Positions 55,025 to 64,000 of a stretch of DNA of 64,000 nucleotides are shown piece after piece. The translations under genes and the position numbers were made by a program. This stretch comes from Eonycteris spelaea (lineage: Eukaryota > Chordata > Mammalia > Chiroptera > Pteropodidae): positions 2,170,001 through 2,234,000 of the forward strand of contig PUFA01000144.1 in NCBI GenBank assembly GCA_003508835.1. Direction: 5' to 3'. A model generated the notes under the pieces. The model did not search any database. It saw only the letters and a program-made list of their open reading frames with translations, and was not told the origin of the DNA. Position 1 is the stretch's first letter; every line of letters begins with the position of its first letter.

Positions 55025-55790
55025 CTTCCTGCAGGACTGGGCCAAGAGTAAAATGAAAAGAAGAGTCCAGCTGTTCTGATTTACTTTATAAAAGCAAAAG
55101 TCAAAAGAAGCAAATGAAAATTTAAACACTTGCCTGAGCTCCTTTTCTGTAGAACTTTAGAAAGAACAGGTGAGTACTTGGGCCTGGGAATCCTGAGGGG
55201 GCTGGGGAAGCAGCAGGAGGCCCTGGAGCTGTGCCCTCTGCTCAGGGCCCGGCTGGGCTTGGCTGGGCAGGGCAGGGCAGACAGATACTGAAATTAAAAT
55301 TGGTGGAGGAATTTAAAGAATAAAGGTGGGTTGGGGAGACACTAGTTCCACAGTTCTGAACATGAGTGCTCACCTGGAAGGCCTAAATGAGCACTGGGTA
55401 GGGGTGAGAGGTGAGGGTAGAGGGGGTGGAGGGGTGTGTGTAGTGGTCGAGAATTCTGCCTGTCAGAATTCTCCCTTCTTCTGGTTACAGCACATCACTT
55501 TTCTGAGGAAGAACTCCATCTCCCCAAATTCCAGTGGGACTGTCAGGATTCGTGCTAGCCCATGAAACTCTGTCTGGAGATCACACAAGGAGGCTGGCAT
55601 TACTTCTGCCCAAAGGCAGCCTTCCTGTTCCTGAAACCCCAGGCCCAACTTTCCTGGCCTTCCTGAGGTCTCAGAGTCAACCATTTCTTTAAGTCTGTGG
55701 GCAAGGATTCTTCTAACAAATGACCTTTATTTGGCTTATGTTAGCTACAGCCAAACTGATAAGGTATGCAAAACATGATGCCATGGTACT
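55025..55790. other. Unassigned intergenic sequence
   Basis: No recognised feature. Confidence 0.4.
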
Positions 55791-55794
55791 AATG

Positions 55795-55940
55795 ATTCCC
55801 ATTATTTAATGGGTGTCCACCATGTGCCAAGAACAGTGTGGGGGTCCATGACATAGATAATCTAATTCTCATGCCACAGATCAGAAACTAGGACTACTCA
55901 GAGATTAACACCATGTCTAGAGTTCTGCAATTAAAGAATA
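55795..55940 (-). mobile_element. MIR SINE
   Basis: ATTATTTAATGGGTGTCCAC, CATGTGCCAAGAACAGTGTG, TAATCTAATTCTCATGCCAC and AGATCAGAAACTAGGACTAC follow reverse-complement MIR. Confidence 0.75.
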
Positions 55941-55984
55941 TAGAAAGGAAATTCAGGTCCAGTTTGATCTAGCTCCCAAGACTA

Positions 55985-56045
55985 AGGTCGCTCTCGCTCT
56001 CGCTCTCCCTCTCTCCTTCCTTCCTTCCTTCTCCTTCTCTCTTTT
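55985..56045. repeat. CT-rich pyrimidine tract
   Basis: CTCTCG, CTCTCC and CTTC units over about 60 bases. Confidence 0.9.
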
Positions 56046-56450
56046 GGATATGAAACTTGGGGTTTCTGATCAAACTCTTCAATTCCTGGCACTTTATCAC
56101 CATTGGTCCATACAAAGCCTCTCTCTTATTTTCATTACCCAAATTCTTCCCACACACCGTACCACCTTGCCACTGCTCAGGATCATGGCTCACATGTGAT
56201 AGGGTCTGGCCTCTCATTAACAGGCATTCCAGATACTCGGGAGACTCAAGCTTTGGGCTTCTTTGTTTCCTCAAGGATCAAAATCCAGTTTGACCTGGTA
56301 AACTTTTCCAGGTGATTCTCTAGCACTCCCATCAATTGGCCAACTTATCAGCAATGTTACCGGCTCAGCTCTGGGCTGGGCTGAAATGTAGAATTGGTAA
56401 GGAAGGGAAAGACCCAGTCTCCACCTTCAAGAAGTTTAAAATTCATACGT
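56046..56450. other. Unassigned intergenic sequence
   Basis: No recognised feature. Confidence 0.4.
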
Positions 56451-56454
56451 CCAC

Positions 56455-56610
56455 CCACTCAACAAATACTTATGGAACACTGACTTGATGTGCCAGGTCC
56501 AGAGATGAAAAGATGAAGGCAATAGTTGGTTGCAGTCCTCTGAGAGCTAAAGTTAGTGGAGGAAAAGACAATTAAGCAATGAGACCCATGTCACAAGGCT
56601 GTGGTAGGGG
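56455..56610 (-). mobile_element. L2 3'-end fragment
   Basis: CCACTCAACAAATACTTATG, then GACTTGATGTGCCAGGTCCA and GTGGAGGAAAAGACAATTAA, match the reverse-complement L2 terminus. Confidence 0.7.
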
Positions 56611-58165
56611 AGGTGCAAGAAAGCCAGGTGGACAGAGAACCCAGGCCTAGGAGTGGCTCAGATAGTAACATTAATCCAGGAATCATTAAGAAATATAAAT
56701 CTAAACATACAATTGTTTCTGCTCATCTACCTCAGCATACAGTAACTATGGTGGGATTTTCACCAGATTTGAAGGGGAAGTGTGGGATAGTTAGACTTAA
56801 AATGCAAACTTAATGGCATGCAGTAAATTAAAACATGGGGAGCCCAGGGGAACACCTTAAAGATATAAGCCATCATCCTAGACTAGGTCTGTGGAGATTG
56901 GGGTGAGGGGCGGCCTGTCTGACTGTTGAATGGGATACAGAGGTCCCCATACGCAGATGCTCTCACTGGAAAAAACAAACAGGATGTCTCATATGAATCC
57001 CAATCAAAAGATACAACACAGAAGGCTCTGCCCTGCAGGCGGCAGTCCTAGCTGGCCTGCTTCTCACATGGGTACTCAGCACATAGCCAGGATAAATGAC
57101 ACATGGGGGCAGTTTAGCTGGTGACTGACCCTCCAGAGCAGCCCAGCTGCCCAGCAGGCAACCCTCCCCACCCCAGACAGAAACTGTTGTGCCCAGGATG
57201 GAATCTGTTCAATGGGGACTTCACCCTGAGGCAGGGAAAGACCTCCCAGATTAGCAAATCCTTATGGCAACACCTAAAATTTCTTTGACTCAGGCCTGTA
57301 TGTCCCTAGCCTGGCTATACTGAGGGAGGGAGCCACACTTGGAAGTAGAATGACAGTTTCCCAGACCTCGTCCCAGTAGCAGCCACAAGAGCTGTCAAGG
57401 GTTCTGACATCAGTCCCCAGCCCCTTCTCACTCAGGGCCTGGGGACTATTTGACCACTTGGCCCCAATCATGAGGGTCATGAGGGACATCAGAACTCCCT
57501 TCTGGGGGCCTCACTATTGGTCTCATGCTGACTGGAACACACTGTTTGAGGCCCTCGCTGTGTGTGCCTCTGGGGATCAGGAGAAGGGAAGGGATTGTGA
57601 GGTCACTCGGTGGGGAGGACTCCCGTCCTGCTCTCTACTGGAGCTGAAGAGAGGTCCACTTTGGCGCGTGCAGTGCACACACACTACATAACACCATCCT
57701 TCCTACCCCTGCTGGCCTGCAGATGGCTCAGGGCTGGGAGAGGGAGTTAGAATGGTGGGGAAAGCCCTGCAGATGTTGTGGGCCTACCTTGGGCCTTGAG
57801 AGATGAGCTCCCTTGAGTTAGGAAAAAGAGCAAGAGTGAGAACGGTGTTCCAGGATAGGGGAACGGCCTGAACAAAGGTACAGAGGTGGGAACTGGGTAT
57901 CTTGGTCAGAAGACCAGCCTAAGTGAGGAGAAGGCACCAGCCCTCCCCTGCAGCACTGGAGGCAGAACATGCCAGCATTCCCCCAAGTGTTACATCCTCT
58001 CAGCATCTCCTAACTCTTCTATCCCCACCCACAGGCCCACAGAAAACAAGGGTGAGATTTTACAGCCCTTCACTGCTTCCTTTTCTTTCTGTTACTCTGG
58101 GACTCCTGACTCTTATCTTAGCTCTGAATGTACTTCTCTCTTTCAGGTAAAAAAAAAAAAATCAC
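56611..58165. other. Unassigned intergenic sequence
   Basis: About 1.5 kb without recognised features. A CA-rich run occurs at 58160-58200. The 175-codon plus-strand frame at 57886-58413 runs from here into L2 sequence and is not a credible gene. Confidence 0.4.
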
Positions 58166-58194
58166 ACATATACACACATACACACACCGCCACA

Positions 58195-58655
58195 CCTACA
58201 CAAAACTCTCCAATGGCTCCTCACTGCCTGTGGGAGAAAACTTCAAATCCTTCCTCTAGGCTGGCCCCCACCTGGTCCCTGGCCCCTCTGCAGGCGGTCT
58301 CAGCCACTCCGGCCTCCTCTCAGCTGCCACTGGCTTCGGGGCCTTCAGCACCTCGTGAACTTTGTGCTGCCTCCTTTGCAGAGAAGGCTCTTGGCCTACA
58401 GACTCCAACTTAAACATCATTTCCTCACAGAAGCCTTCCCTCCTTGTCTAAACCAGGTACCTCTTTCCACCCTCTCTCACCCTGTTATTTTCTGTCACAT
58501 CAATCATCCAACTTTCTATAACCATATGTCTGTGATCCCTCATTTCCTGCCCACTCCCCACACTAGAGAATGCCTGCTTCTACAGACAAGGTCTCTGTTT
58601 CATTCACCCTAATTTCCCCAGAGCCCATCACATATCCTGATATGTATTTGTTTTC
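58195..58655 (+). mobile_element. L2 LINE 3' end
   Basis: CTCCAATGGCTCCTCACTGC, a TGGCCCCCACCTGGTCCCTG segment, CTCACAGAAGCCTTCCCTCC and GACAAGGTCTCTGTTTCATT, then AATTTCCCCAGAGCCCATCA, follow sense L2 order. It is one of the clearest L2 copies here. Confidence 0.88.
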
Positions 58656-58679
58656 TCTATATTTAAAATATATCCCTCT

Positions 58680-59105
58680 GGCTGTAGGGTGAAAATCTAA
58701 GCTCTTGGCACAAAGTCCTTTCACAAGTCCTTTGCCTACTCTCTTATATTAAGCTGCCGACCCCTACCCTGACCTCCTTAAGGACCCTGGATTCCAGCCA
58801 GGCCAGGATTCTTGCTATTCTTTGAACATAATCTCCTCTTTCTCATCTCCATACTCTCCTTAAATAGGCTTTTCTCTCAAAGAGACTGGCAAACTCCTAT
58901 TCATCCTTCAAGACCCCTTCCAGCATTCTTCCTGGACTCCCCACTACAGTGTTCACTGTCCCTCCTCTCCCTGCCTTCCCCACAGGCTATCCCCTTTCTT
59001 GTTCCCCAACCTCTCTCTCCATTAAACTTCTGGAGTCACCCTCTATTCCTCTTCATCTCAAGTGCCTATTACAGGTCCTAGCACATAGTAGGGCCTCAAT
59101 GCAAA
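58680..59105 (+). mobile_element. L2-like fragment
   Basis: CCTATTCATCCTTCAAGACC, a TTCCTGGACTCCCCACTACA segment and AGGTCCTAGCACATAGTAGG resemble a second sense L2 or related CR1-type terminus. Confidence 0.55.
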
Positions 59106-59244
59106 ATCTCACATGCTGAATAGTTTCTGCTCAATAAGGGAGGAACGTTCCAATGTTACAGTGGACCCCCAAACCGCACGGACTTCTTGTAGGGTAGTGA
59201 GCTCCCTGCCATGGGAATTCTTTAAGCAGAGGCTACAGACCTAC

Positions 59245-59460
59245 ACAATAGTGTTTTTCAAACTCTTTGTGATCCATTACACATTTGTGTAAATAGCACA
59301 CTAAAAACAAAGTTTCATAAAATGATACCCTTTTTCCCATGTGGTATACCCTGGAATTTTTATTCTATTTCATTTTTCATAAATGGTGGTTTTAAACGTT
59401 AAAAATTGGTTTCACAAGCCACAAATGGGTCAAGACCTACAGTGTAAAATACACTCCCAT
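59245..59460. mobile_element. hAT-type DNA transposon fossil
   Basis: AGTGTTTTTCAAACTCTTTG starts and CACAAATGGGTCAAGACCTACAGTG closes the segment, with an AT-rich interior. This resembles palindromic hAT-class fossils, but the family was not determined. Confidence 0.5.
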
Positions 59461-59689
59461 GCTAGCCAGCACATTACATTCCCTGACTTCCTTCCAAAGC
59501 GCCACAATTTCTCTTTCATAAAGCTCTTGACACCAGTGGGCACCTCTAGGTAATTTACCCTATCGAAAGTGTGGTTCTCTTAGAACTGATTAGGGACTAG
59601 AAAGGGATGTTTCTGTTGACTGGGTCCCAGCTTCAGGGAGGAGGGCTCCCTGGTACAGCCGCCCAGAGACAAATGCCTCTCACTCGTTC

Positions 59690-59775
59690 AACCCAACAAA
59701 TATTTATAGCATATCTACTACGTGCTGGGCACTGTCCTAGTCTCTGGGGACACACTCCCGTGAACAGGATATTTA
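59690..59775 (-). mobile_element. L2 3'-end fragment
   Basis: TCAACCCAACAAATATTTAT followed by CTACGTGCTGGGCACTGTCC, then CTGGGGACACACTCCCGTGA, is the reverse-complement L2 terminus. Confidence 0.75.
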
Positions 59776-60430
59776 AAAACCTTGACACAATAACGAGGGT
59801 GTGGAGAAACTGTAACTTTTGTGCACAGCTGGTGGGAAAGTTAGATGGTGAAGATGCTGTGGAAGATAGTATTGACAGCTCCTCAGAAAGTTAAACATAG
59901 ACTTATCATAGGATCAGCAATTCCACTTCGGGTATGTGCCCCTAAAGAAATGAAAGCAGAGCCTAGAACACCCATGTTCATAGCAGCATTATTCAGAATA
60001 GCCAAACATGGAAGCAACCCAAATGTCCATGACAGGTAAATAGATAAACAAATGTGGTGCATACATACAATGGAATATTATTCAACCTTAAAAGGGGAGG
60101 AAATTTTGACACATGCTACCACATAGATGAACCTTGAAGACATTATGCTAAAGGAAATAAGTCAGACACAAAAAGACAAATATTAAATTATTCCACTTAC
60201 ACAAAGTACCAGAATAGGCAAATTCAGACAGAGTAGAATGGTGTTTGCCAGGACCTGGTGCAGTGGGGAGGATGGTGAGTTAGTGTTTAATGGGTATAGA
60301 GATTCAATTTGGGATGGTTTAAATGTTCTGGAAATGGATTGTGGTGATGGTTGCAGAACAATGTGAATGCACTTAATGCTACTGAATTGTACACTTAAAA
60401 ATCGTTAAAATGATAAACTTTGTTATATTT
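59776..60430 (+). mobile_element. LINE-1 3' end, old L1M type, sense
   Basis: Late ORF2 and 3'UTR order is clear: AGGGTGTGGAGAAACTGTAA, AGGATCAGCAATTCCACTTC, CATTATTCAGAATAGCCAAA, CAATGGAATATTATTCAACC, AGATGAACCTTGAAGACATT, TTGTACACTTAAAAATCGTT. No open reading frame survives. Confidence 0.9.
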
Positions 60431-60639
60431 TATCATTTTTTTTTTATAAACCTGCCACATGGATCCTGGAGAATTCACTACTAAAGAGTTAACTCTCCCC
60501 ACCTCAGAACAGGGATCATAAACTACATCCAGTTCAGAATCTGGGTGAGGTGGTAGAGGTGGGTCCAGAAACAGAAGGTCACACACACAGATTCCCCCAT
60601 ACTCCCTTCACACAGAATGCTTCCCCTTGCAACAGTTAT

Positions 60640-60840
60640 CTTTGTAAGAATGTTCAGGTGGAATATTGTCTAGAAAAAGAACACCACTGCATAGATCCAC
60701 CCATCGTAACAAACTGGTGGGGATGCTGATAATGGGAGCAGCTATGCATGTGTGGAGGCGGGGTGTATAAGGAAATCTCTGTACCTTCCTCTTAATTTTA
60801 CTGTGAACCTAAAACTGAAAAATATAGTGTTTAGGAGGGA
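60640..60840 (+). mobile_element. LINE-1 3'UTR fragment, sense
   Basis: GGGGATGCTGATAATGGGAG, GGAAATCTCTGTACCTTCCT and TTTTACTGTGAACCTAAAAC are the closing words of an L1M 3'UTR. Confidence 0.85.
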
Positions 60841-61165
60841 AGAAAAGATCACCACTACTGAAAAACACGTATTTTTCTAAACCATTGTCTTCCTTCTTTA
60901 AAATGACCACTGGTTGAGAGATGTTGCTATGAAGAGTAAGCAGGCAGAGACCTCTTTGCAGGAGGGGTGCCCTGAGTACTTTGCAGGAAGGTGTAGGGCA
61001 GGAACTTGAGGAGCAGAAGACTGGCCTGGAAGGGTAAGGCTCTCAGAGTCCTTCTGCCCTTCCCCTTGGCTGGGGTGGTCAGATATCAGATCTCTGGCTC
61101 CAACTCCTCCCGAGGGCAGGGTCCTCAGCTGAGTCACCTCTGGTCTTGCCCAGGGTGAGGTATGG
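60841..61165. other. Unassigned intergenic sequence
   Basis: No recognised feature. The minus-strand frame of 168 codons (60898-61404) overlaps the MIR that follows and is not credible. Confidence 0.4.
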
Positions 61166-61167
61166 AA

Positions 61168-61285
61168 ACAGCACCTGATTCTGGTGGCTCCAAGTCCTGG
61201 CCCTGCCCTTTGTAAGACACTTGACAGCCCAGCCTGTTTACTTAGCTGTAAAATGAAGATGACCTGATGCCACCCATCTCCCAGG
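61168..61285 (+). mobile_element. MIR SINE fragment
   Basis: GATTCTGGTGGCTCCAAGTC, GTAAGACACTTGACAGCCCA and GTTTACTTAGCTGTAAAATG follow MIR in order. Confidence 0.7.
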
Positions 61286-61799
61286 ATATGTGTATGACAC
61301 CACCGGAGGACACCTGGCACCAAGTACACAAAGGGGGCACACACAGGGACCTTTAGTGTTCTGGCCCAAAAGCTCAAGAATAGGGGTGTGGGCCCCAGCT
61401 GCACCCTGGAGGCACCAGGGCAGGGCCCTGAACCCTCAGACCTGCTCAGCAGGCCTGGCCAGTCCTAGTATTTGCTTGGGGTGCAGGAGTACCACATACA
61501 CAGCCACCACCACAGCAAACAGCCGGGAGAGCACTGGACCAATAAGACAGCAGCCCTCAGATGCCTGAAAATGCTTTGGGGCCGAGTCATGGTTTCAGGA
61601 GCTGGTTTCCAAGTAGGGAGGCCCCGGGCTGTCACCCCCAGGAGCCTTCACCCAACCCATCTCCACATGTGACAGTTCTCCACCTTCCACAGTGAGCTGT
61701 GACTTCTCGAAGGCAGGGATCCAACCTATTCATGTCTACTCCAGCACACAGAGATTAAGAACTGTGTGATAATCAGTGGTAGTGGTGACAATGATGGAG
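61286..61799. other. Intergenic sequence with an L2-like end
   Basis: CTTCTCGAAGGCAGGGATCC followed by ATGTCTACTCCAGCACACAG at about 61705-61765 resembles the L2 3' end. The rest is unassigned. Confidence 0.45.
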
Positions 61800-61804
61800 A
61801 TGGT

Positions 61805-62050
61805 GGCTATCAAAGCAGCTGTCTGGTACACAGCCCTTACTATGGGTGTGGCATCTTTCTAAGTGCCTTGTTTTAAATCTTTTAAACCTCACAAAAGTCC
61901 TTGCCCATATGTACTATTGCCAAGATCCTTATTTTTAATGAAGGGGCTGAGGTGCAGAAAGTAGCTTGCCAAAGATCACACACAAAGTGACAGAAGCAGG
62001 ACTTGAACCCGAGTGCCTCAGTCTGCCCTTTTACCACTACTCCAAAGTGC
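61805..62050 (-). mobile_element. MIR SINE, nearly complete
   Basis: GTGGCATCTTTCTAAGTGCC, AACCTCACAAAAGTCCTTGC, GGGGCTGAGGTGCAGAAAGT, GCTTGCCAAAGATCACACAC and AAGCAGGACTTGAACCCGAG cover most of the reverse-complement MIR consensus. It is the best preserved MIR in the window. Confidence 0.92.
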
Positions 62051-64000
62051 TTGGGCAAAAAGGCTTACCTCTCTGCTGACTCCTCATTCATGGTGAAGGG
62101 AACACCTAGGGAAGGGACTTTAGAATCCCTCAGGCCGCCTCCCTAGGTAGGCTCTGCAGTGCCCTCTGAGATGTCCCTGGCAAGAAGGCCATCTCAAGAC
62201 TATGCAAACCTTCCCTTGTCATCTTTCTCAGTCGGAGCCCAGGCCTGCTTCCCTCTAACATGACAACCCCCCACACGCTACCCCCATCGCCCCAATATAC
62301 AGAATTGTCTCCTTTCACCCTCAGGTGGCTCTTAGGAATCTGGACTCACCTCTCTGCTCCAGGCTGACGGTCCCTGCCTCATCACCCACTCCTCTATTCC
62401 CAGACCCTCTCTCTGCTGGTGACCTGGTCTGGATGTTTCCTACTGAGGAGCAGGGAGTGGAAATAGGCTGTCCCTTCCTTTATCCTGGGTCCATGCCTCC
62501 CATATGTGGCTCTTTTGAGCTTCGTCCTCCTGGTCTACATGGAACCTGTGGAAAACCAGCCCCTGGAGCCCTCCACAAATCCACCTCTGGTGCCCCCAAT
62601 ATGTACTTGGATGACAGATTTTGTGAACCTAAATATAAATGTTATGTTTTCCCTTGTAAAATTCACTCCTTTTTTTCTATCTTGACAAGGCTAGTTTGAA
62701 TCCTGACTTTGTCACTCCAAAGCCATTTCACTGCTCCTCCCAGGGCTAAGTCATCTGCAGCCTAGAGAAGCCTATCTGTAGGGTCTTTATTGATTAAAAA
62801 AAAATTGCTGAACAGGACAGGTTTCAACTTCCTCATCTGTGTTTAAATATAGGACCAATACATTGATTTGTCTCTGGTTTGACCCCCTCTTCCCAGAAGT
62901 GCTGATTTGAGGGCACAAGTCAACCTGGATGGCCACCTTTGGGGAATATGACAGGTGGACTCTGCCCCAGGAAGGGTTGAGGGGGGACCAAGAACATTTC
63001 CTCTAGTGCTGAGAACTACATTTCACTCCATAAAATCTTTGTTACTTTCTCCCCCAGTTTAAGGACTATTCTCAAGGGAGGCAGAGTGGGAAAGGAATGG
63101 GAACTGGGAGCTTTTTCTTTCTCTGACATTAACACTCTGTGCCTACCCCTAGCAAAGGGCCTGTCTTTGCCCTGTTTGTCCTCTTGATGGAAACAGACTT
63201 CAATAAGGAAGCAGACAAGCAGTCTCTGTGCTGGCCAGTCTTCTTTTATAATAACTGCTAATTCTGGACTTTGGTCCTTCTGGACATTCTGACATGAGTG
63301 TATCACACACCAGGTATTGTGTACATGTGAAAAATTAGTAGGGTCATTGAAAATATAAACTCACCTGTCTTCTTTTGCTTCTGTCCTCCCATTCACCCTT
63401 TTAAAATCATTTGTGATTTCATCAACAGAATATAATTTCCACTAGTTAGAATACTTAAACTTGGGCAGTTTTTCTCCCTCATATTATTATATTCCTACTG
63501 AAGAAAAAAATAATTCCATTAGGCAACTTAGTAGAACCACCACTTGACCAAGCCCAGCTCCATTTCTAGAGACACAACGCAAGGAATGGCTTTGCGAATC
63601 TCTGAAATCTCTTCATGGACTTTTGATATTGTTACATTAGTTTATTATTGTTATCCTTTCCCATTAGGAGAAATAGTATTATCATTTTGTAATCAAAATA
63701 GCATTTGCAAAGGACGTGTAGTATATTATGTATGCATACTATATAATAATCTATCGTGAAGACAGAAACTTCCTGGTGGTATGACACATCTCCGACCCAC
63801 TGCCTTCTACTTAATGCCTTCTCAGATGGTACGGAACAAATAATCTTTGTCTCAGAAATACCTGGCTCTTCTCTAAGGTCCTTTCACTGATTGGAGCACC
63901 CCTCAGTCACCTAGGGTGACTCACAGAAGCAGATCTGGGGACCAGGTGGCCAGGGAGCTAGGAGAGACTAGGCTACTGAAGACAGACCTGGCTCTGCCTC
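62051..64000. other. Unassigned intergenic sequence to the window end
   Basis: About 2 kb in which I see no gene, RNA or identifiable repeat. Open frames up to 124 codons resemble no protein. In human the stretch beyond ASPRV1 is crossed by a long antisense RNA of PCBP1, but nothing here identifies its exons. Confidence 0.4.

Noticed and set aside
57886..58413. 175-codon plus-strand open frame
   Set aside because: It runs across a CA-rich tract into a clear L2 copy and resembles no protein.
60898..61404. 168-codon minus-strand open frame
   Set aside because: It overlaps a MIR and has no recognisable domain.
1..64000. CRISPR arrays, operons or other prokaryotic-type systems
   Set aside because: No regularly spaced direct repeats beyond microsatellites are present, and the window has spliced mammalian genes and mammalian retroposons throughout.
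32486..64000. PCBP1 or other known neighbours of this locus
   Set aside because: No KH-domain coding sequence was found. In human PCBP1 lies more than 100 kb beyond ASPRV1, so its absence is expected.

Overview
The window is mammalian nuclear DNA. It carries the 3' part of MXD1 on the plus strand and the intronless gene ASPRV1 on the minus strand. The same two genes are neighbours on human chromosome 2p13. The best clue to species is a pair of 5S rRNA-derived SINEs (about 18111-18322 plus, 54069-54283 minus). They share a 5S-like head, a common non-5S tail of about 60 bp and an AT-rich 3' end, and each has a recognisable target-site duplication. In mammals, SINEs of this kind are known mainly from fruit bats (Pteropodidae, the MEG-R families). 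No Alu, B1/B2 or other abundant young SINE was seen, and most L1 copies are old 3' fragments. I therefore infer a megabat genome, with good but not complete certainty.

Layout. 1-10982 is MXD1 intron filled mostly with antisense L1 debris, plus MIR and L2 fragments. 10983-13415 holds the last three coding exons of MXD1, which encode the helix-loop-helix, leucine zipper and acidic C-terminal tail. A long 3'UTR runs from 13416 to about 17905 and has a proximal and a distal AATAAA. 17.9-30.9 kb is intergenic: a 5S SINE, L2, MIR, a MIR split by a Tigger element, MER20-like and MER5A elements, and an L1 3' end. 30.86-32.5 kb is ASPRV1. 32.5-64 kb has no recognisable protein gene; it holds old L2 copies in both orientations, MIRs, L1 3' ends, the second 5S SINE, DNA transposon fossils and simple repeats.

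MXD1 encodes a MAX-binding repressor linked to differentiation. ASPRV1 encodes a domesticated retroviral-like aspartic protease of differentiating epidermis. Both act in terminal differentiation, but nothing in the sequence shows shared control.

The most notable observation is in ASPRV1. The gag-like and protease region is intact (258 codons from an internal ATG), but the N-terminal extension known from human is broken. The ancestral-position ATG now opens an 8-codon ORF, homologous blocks lie in different frames, and the protease frame is closed by a TAA upstream of the membrane segment. The protein probably starts at the internal methionine and lacks its membrane anchor. No CRISPR array, operon or other prokaryotic-type system is present.
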